A stretch of DNA of 8,948 nt, from the NCBI GenBank assembly GCA_039630445.1, contig JBCNVA010000044.1, positions 1 to 8,948 on the forward strand, written 5' to 3'. The position numbers and the translations under genes were made by a program. The notes below the pieces were generated by a model. That model saw nothing but the letters and a program-made list of their open reading frames with translations, was not told the origin of the DNA and did no database searches. Positions 5,702 to 8,948 of the stretch are shown here, piece by piece (position 1 is the first letter of the stretch; each line of letters opens with the position of its first letter). This DNA is from HRBIN15 sp039630445. Lineage in GTDB: Bacteria > Armatimonadota > Fimbriimonadia > Fimbriimonadales > GBS-DC.

Positions 5702-7504
5702 ATGAGCGAGCAGCGGCGCATTCGGAACTTCTGCATTATCGCCCATATCGACCACGGCAAATCCACCCTGGCGGATCGGCTGATGGAGTTCACGGGGGCG
5801 ATTCCGCCCGGCACGACCGTGGAGCAGGTGCTGGACACGATGGACTTGGAGCGCGAGCGCGGCATCACGATCAAGATGACCGCTGTGCGCCTGCACTATC
5901 GCGCCCGCGACGGACAGACCTACCAGCTCAATCTTATTGACACCCCAGGGCATGTGGATTTCACCTACGAGGTCTCGCGCAGTCTCGCCGCGTGCGAGGG
6001 GGCGATTCTGGTAGTGGACGCCTCACAGGGGGTAGAGGCGCAAACGATCGCTAACACAAACCTCGCCTACAATCAGGGGCTGATCATCGTGCCCGTGATT
6101 AACAAGATCGACCTGCCCGCTGCTGACCCGGAGCGGGTCAAGGAGGAGATGGAGCATGCGCTGCTGATTGACCCTGCCGATGTGATCCTCGCCAGCGCGA
6201 AGGAGGGCATCGGCATCGAGGAGATTCTGGAGGCGATCGTGCAGCGCGTGCCGCCGCCTTCAGGCAATCCGAACGCGCCGCTACGTGCCCTTGTGTATGA
6301 CTCGCATTACGACCCCTATGTGGGCGTGGTGGCGTATGTGCGCGTGGTGGATGGCAGCGTACAGCCGGGCGATCGCATCCGCTTCATGTCCACGGGCAAA
6401 GAGTTCGAGGTGGCACAAGTGGGCTACTTCACGCCCCAGCTGCGCCCAGCGGAACGGCTGAACACGGGCGAAGTAGGCTACATCACAGCGGGCATCAAAT
6501 CGGTGAAGGACGCGCAGGTGGGCGACACGATTACCTCTGCGGAGCGACCCGCGCATGAACCGCTTCCTGGCTTCCGCAAGGTGAAGCCGATGGTGTTCTG
6601 CGGACTGTACCCTGTGGAGGGCGACAAGTATCCCGATCTGCGCGACGCGCTGGAGAAGCTCAGCCTGAACGATGCCGCCATCACCTTCGAGCCAGAAACC
6701 AGCGCAGCGCTTGGCTTCGGCTTCCGCTGCGGCTTCCTCGGACTGCTCCATATGGAGATTGTGCAGGAGCGATTGGAGCGCGAGTTCGGACTGGAACTCA
6801 TCGCCACTGCACCCAGCGTGGTCTACCGCGTCGTCCTCAACGACGGCACCGAGCTGGAAATTGACAACCCAACGCGCTGGCCCAACCCCGGTCAGATTGC
6901 CCGGGTGGAGGAGCCTATTGTTAAGGCGACGATAACCGTGCCCGCCGAGTATGTGGGCGCGGTGATGGAACTCTGCATGGGGCGACGCGGTGAATTCATC
7001 CGCATGGAGTATCCAACCCCTCAGCGCGTGATCCTCTACTACCGCCTGCCTCTGAACGAGATCCTGCTCGATTTCTACGACCAGCTCAAGACGCGCACAC
7101 GCGGCTACGCCTCGTTCGATTATGAGCCAGCGGGCTATCGCGAGGCAGACATGGTCAAGCTCGACATCCTGCTGAACGGTGATCCAGTGGACGCGCTGAG
7201 CTTTATCGCACCGCGTGAACGCGCCTACCCGCGTGCCCGCGCCCTCGTGGAGAAGCTCAAGCAGGTTGTGCCGCGCCAGCAGTTCGAAGTGCGTATTCAG
7301 GCGGCGATAGGTACGCGCGTCATTGCCTCCGAAGTGATTAAACCTTATCGTAAAAATGTGATTGCTAAATGTTATGGAGGGGATGTCACGCGCAAGCGCA
7401 AGCTGCTGGAACGCCAGAAAGAGGGCAAGAAGCGCATGAAGCAGGTGGGCACCGTCGAAGTGCCCCAGGAAGCCTTCCTCAGCGTGCTAAAGGTGAGCGA
7501 CTAA
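5702..7504 (+). CDS. lepA: Elongation factor 4 (LepA), ribosomal back-translocase GTPase
   Basis: LepA is a ribosome-dependent GTPase. It binds like EF-G, can move tRNAs one step backwards, and has been linked to 30S assembly and to growth under ionic stress. All domains are present in 600 residues, the usual length. The GTPase domain has AHIDHGKST (14-22), RGITI (53-57), DTPGH (80-84, with catalytic H84), NKID (134-137) and SAK (165-167). A beta-barrel domain II spans about 190-275. EF-G-like domains III (about 290-375, GFGFRCGFLGLLHMEI) and V (about 405-485, MGRRGEFIRMEY) follow. The LepA-only C-terminal domain, about 490-600, has KPYRKNVIAKCYGGDVTRKR (547-566). ATG at 5702 fits the family start. 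Codons 546-561 are unusually A/T-ending compared with their surroundings. Confidence 0.98.
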   Translation: MSEQRRIRNFCIIAHIDHGKSTLADRLMEFTGAIPPGTTVEQVLDTMDLERERGITIKMTAVRLHYRARDGQTYQLNLIDTPGHVDFTYEVSRSLAACEGAILVVDASQGVEAQTIANTNLAYNQGLIIVPVINKIDLPAADPERVKEEMEHALLIDPADVILASAKEGIGIEEILEAIVQRVPPPSGNPNAPLRALVYDSHYDPYVGVVAYVRVVDGSVQPGDRIRFMSTGKEFEVAQVGYFTPQLRPAERLNTGEVGYITAGIKSVKDAQVGDTITSAERPAHEPLPGFRKVKPMVFCGLYPVEGDKYPDLRDALEKLSLNDAAITFEPETSAALGFGFRCGFLGLLHMEIVQERLEREFGLELIATAPSVVYRVVLNDGTELEIDNPTRWPNPGQIARVEEPIVKATITVPAEYVGAVMELCMGRRGEFIRMEYPTPQRVILYYRLPLNEILLDFYDQLKTRTRGYASFDYEPAGYREADMVKLDILLNGDPVDALSFIAPRERAYPRARALVEKLKQVVPRQQFEVRIQAAIGTRVIASEVIKPYRKNVIAKCYGGDVTRKRKLLERQKEGKKRMKQVGTVEVPQEAFLSVLKVSD

Positions 7505-7513
7505 GGCTGGCGC

Positions 7514-7567
7514 CAGCAGGAGAAGGGGGAGCCATCCGCCGAGGGATACTCCCCATCCTCCTGGCTG
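7514..7567 (+). terminator. Long imperfect hairpin after lepA
   Basis: Beginning ten bases after the lepA stop, about 19 base pairs can form. The outer stem CAGC (7514-7517) pairs with GCTG around one bulged G. AGGAG (7518-7522) pairs with CTCCT (7558-7562). GGGGAG (7526-7531) pairs with CTCCCC (7549-7554). ATCC (7534-7537) pairs with GGAT (7544-7547) around a six-base loop. A perfect 12-base palindrome, GCTGGCGCCAGC (7506-7517), overlaps its left foot. There is no T-run after the hairpin, so it is at most a non-canonical terminator; it could instead protect the 3' end of the lepA message. Confidence 0.4.
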
Positions 7568-7626
7568 ACGGGTGGTTGGGCAGGAGGCAGAAGCTGAGAA
7601 CCTCGGGATTAAAGCGAGCTTCCCCA

Positions 7627-7641
7627 ATTGCGAGGAACGAA
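7627..7641 (+). repeat. Possible remnant of a widespread dispersed repeat
   Basis: ATTGCGAGGAACGAA resembles the core of an intergenic repeat (ATTGCGAGGAGCGAAG-type) that I recall from many environmental bacterial genomes. Only about 15 bases match, without the usual flanks, and chance or a family-specific variant is possible. The rest of the 7568-7690 spacer shows no gene. Confidence 0.25.
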
Positions 7642-7696
7642 ACAAGCCCCCATAAGGTTCCATCCAGCCGACCGGAATCCGCATCGTAGAATGGGG

Positions 7697-7735
7697 TATA
7701 ATAGGGTGTAACCCGCCCAACGCGGGGAAAGGAGG
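7697..7735 (+). promoter_or_regulatory. Promoter -10 and ribosome binding site of the dockerin-tailed gene
   Basis: A perfect TATAAT (7697-7702, in GGGGTATAAT) predicts a transcript start near 7709. No good -35 is found 16-18 bases upstream. AAAGGAGGT (7728-7736) is a full-strength Shine-Dalgarno site. It sits three bases before ATG 7739, which is too close, and nine before ATG 7745, which is ideal, so it favours the second ATG. The contrast with aroA and lepA, which have no such site, suggests well-initiated expression. Confidence 0.65.
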
Positions 7736-7744
7736 TCTATGGCG

Positions 7745-8803
7745 ATGAAGCGAATGACACTATTGATGGGTTTGGCGCTGGCATGCGCTGTCGCAACGGC
7801 GCAGCCAATCATCGACGGACGCAACATCCCTTCCGAGTTTGGCACGGCACTTGCCTCGCAGACGAACCACACAGGCTTTGGCGACCGCGTCAGTGGTGTC
7901 CACTGGGGTTCTGAGCTAAACCAGCTCTTTGTACGCTGTCAAGGCGGCGTGCTGTACATCGGCGTCACGGGTAACCTCGAAGGCAACGGGAACGCCTTCC
8001 ACTTCTATATCGACACAGGACGCAATCCGAACCACACCTTCACGCTCACTACAGGCTGTATCAACTGCTCGGTGCAGGGCATGAGCGGTGTGGTGTTTGA
8101 CCACAAGCCTGACTGGGCGCTGGGCATCAACCGCTACGATGACGGGCAGGGCAACGACAACATCTATGCCGACCTGCACGATTTGGTAAACAATGTCTCC
8201 ACCTATGTGGGATACTCCCGAACAGATTCAGGCAGCGGTACGCTCATCGGTGGTACGAACCCCTTTGGCATTCAGGCAGCGCTGGACAATTCCAACACTG
8301 CAGGCATCACCAGCGATCCGAACAACGTCGGCAATCCTGCGACCGCCACCACGGGGATGGAGGTCGCCATCCCGCTGAGCGCTTTAAATTATTCAGGCGG
8401 GAGAATACGAATTCTGGTGGTGCTGACAGGCGGTGCCGACCTGGGCGATCCCTGCCGCGGAACCTATATGTCGAACCAGACACTGCCTGCGCTGAACATC
8501 GGCAACACCTCGCAGCAGTTCCCGAATGTGGCGTGGGTGCGCTGCCCAGACCCGCCGTTCGACTCGTTCCCCTTCAGCTTTCAGGTAAGCGCGCCGGGCG
8601 TGCAGTATGTGGAGATTGACTGTCCTGTGGGTCCCCCAGGCGATGTAGATGGCAACGGCTGTGTGGATGATGCCGATCTACTCGCCGTGCTGTTTGACTT
8701 CGGCTGCAGCTCAAACTGCGGTGCCGAGGATGTGAATAGTGACGGCGTGGTGGACGATGCCGACCTGCTGATCGTACTGTTCAACTTCGGGCAGGGCTGC
8801 TGA
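7745..8803 (+). CDS. Exported cysteine-rich protein with C-terminal dockerin-like domain
   Basis: I do not recognise a named family for the whole 352-residue protein. The start MKRMTLLMGLALACAVATA is a Sec signal peptide with a likely cut after A19. Residues 20-290 look like a beta-rich secreted domain. IDGRN...GTALASQT and then GGVLYIGVTGNLEGNGNAFHFYIDTG (68-92) resemble the N-terminal part of secreted proteins common in Planctomycetes and relatives that end in dockerin or PEP-CTERM tails. A carbohydrate-binding-like fold is possible but unproven. Residues 300-349 hold two calcium-binding F-hand repeats: D300-x-D-x-N...D308, D311 and D329-x-N-x-D...D337, D340, each followed by DLLxVLFxFG. 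This is the type I dockerin pattern. The mature part has ten cysteines, suggesting disulfides and an extracytoplasmic place. No cohesin or enzyme gene is nearby. ATG 7739 is an alternative start two codons upstream. Confidence 0.85.
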   Translation: MKRMTLLMGLALACAVATAQPIIDGRNIPSEFGTALASQTNHTGFGDRVSGVHWGSELNQLFVRCQGGVLYIGVTGNLEGNGNAFHFYIDTGRNPNHTFTLTTGCINCSVQGMSGVVFDHKPDWALGINRYDDGQGNDNIYADLHDLVNNVSTYVGYSRTDSGSGTLIGGTNPFGIQAALDNSNTAGITSDPNNVGNPATATTGMEVAIPLSALNYSGGRIRILVVLTGGADLGDPCRGTYMSNQTLPALNIGNTSQQFPNVAWVRCPDPPFDSFPFSFQVSAPGVQYVEIDCPVGPPGDVDGNGCVDDADLLAVLFDFGCSSNCGAEDVNSDGVVDDADLLIVLFNFGQGC

Positions 8804-8828
8804 TACCAATTGGTGGAGCCAACGCCGT

Positions 8829-8948
8829 GAGGTCGTCGGCGAGACGCCGACGCTACGAATACACCTTGTGTCGCGGCGGCGGGCCGCCGACGCTAACAAA
8901 AAACCATGTGTGGGGGAGGCGCACCGGCGACGCGGACGAATCAACAAT
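8829..8948 (-). repeat. Inverted copies of the 40-base hairpin repeat family
   Basis: Read on the minus strand, this end of the window carries a full 40-base unit (8856-8895) with the same frame and spacer but a loop region changed to GGCCCGCCGCC. It is followed by a partial unit at 8829-8855 identical over all 27 bases to window positions 1-27. Before them (8896-8948) lies a diverged element containing GCGTCGCCGGTGCGCCTCC that only loosely resembles the unit. The copies start 25 bases after the stop of the dockerin-tailed gene and run to the window edge. A 10-base palindrome ACCAATTGGT (8805-8814) lies between the stop and the repeats. Confidence 0.85.

Noticed and set aside
7369..7689. 106-codon frame overlapping the lepA 3' end
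   Set aside because: It overlaps the conserved lepA C-terminal domain in another frame, and its composition is that of a shadow frame.
322..8828. Composite transposon or genomic island bounded by the inverted repeats
   Set aside because: The inside holds housekeeping and flagellar genes with no transposase, integrase or target-site duplication; the repeats look like ordinary intergenic elements.

Overview
The window looks like chromosomal DNA from a GC-rich, flagellated bacterium with strong Shine-Dalgarno sites on some genes and almost none on others. The mix of a 40-base hairpin repeat family, a complete fliD-fliS-fliT cluster and a secreted protein ending in a dockerin-type calcium-binding domain suggests Armatimonadota (Fimbriimonadia-like) or, less likely, Planctomycetota. 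This placement is inference; no rRNA or other decisive marker is present.

Layout. Positions 1-321 hold a tandem array of eight roughly 40-base units, each able to form two hairpins. rnhB (RNase HII) follows on the plus strand (388-966). It meets, tail to tail with a 4-base overlap, a minus-strand flagellar group transcribed from about 4113 down to 963: fliD (filament cap), fliS (flagellin chaperone) and a small fliT-like gene that overlaps the fliS stop. A sigma-28-like promoter candidate lies just upstream of fliD. A 256-base divergent spacer separates fliD from aroA (EPSP synthase, plus strand), which is followed after 54 bases by lepA (elongation factor 4). lepA may have its own TACAAT -10 element so close to the ATG that the mRNA would be nearly leaderless. 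After a 240-base spacer containing a long hairpin and a GGTATAAT promoter comes a gene for an exported, cysteine-rich protein with a C-terminal dockerin-like domain. The window ends (8829-8948) in copies of the same repeat family in the opposite orientation.

The genes form separate jobs rather than one pathway: RNA-DNA hybrid removal (rnhB), flagellar filament assembly (fliDST), aromatic amino acid synthesis (aroA), translation (lepA) and an extracellular protein. No defence system, CRISPR array, transposase, tRNA or rRNA was seen. The signals most worth following are the double-hairpin repeat family bracketing the window in inverted orientation, a short run of A/T-ending codons inside the most conserved part of lepA, the enlarged FliD, and the dockerin-tailed secreted protein.
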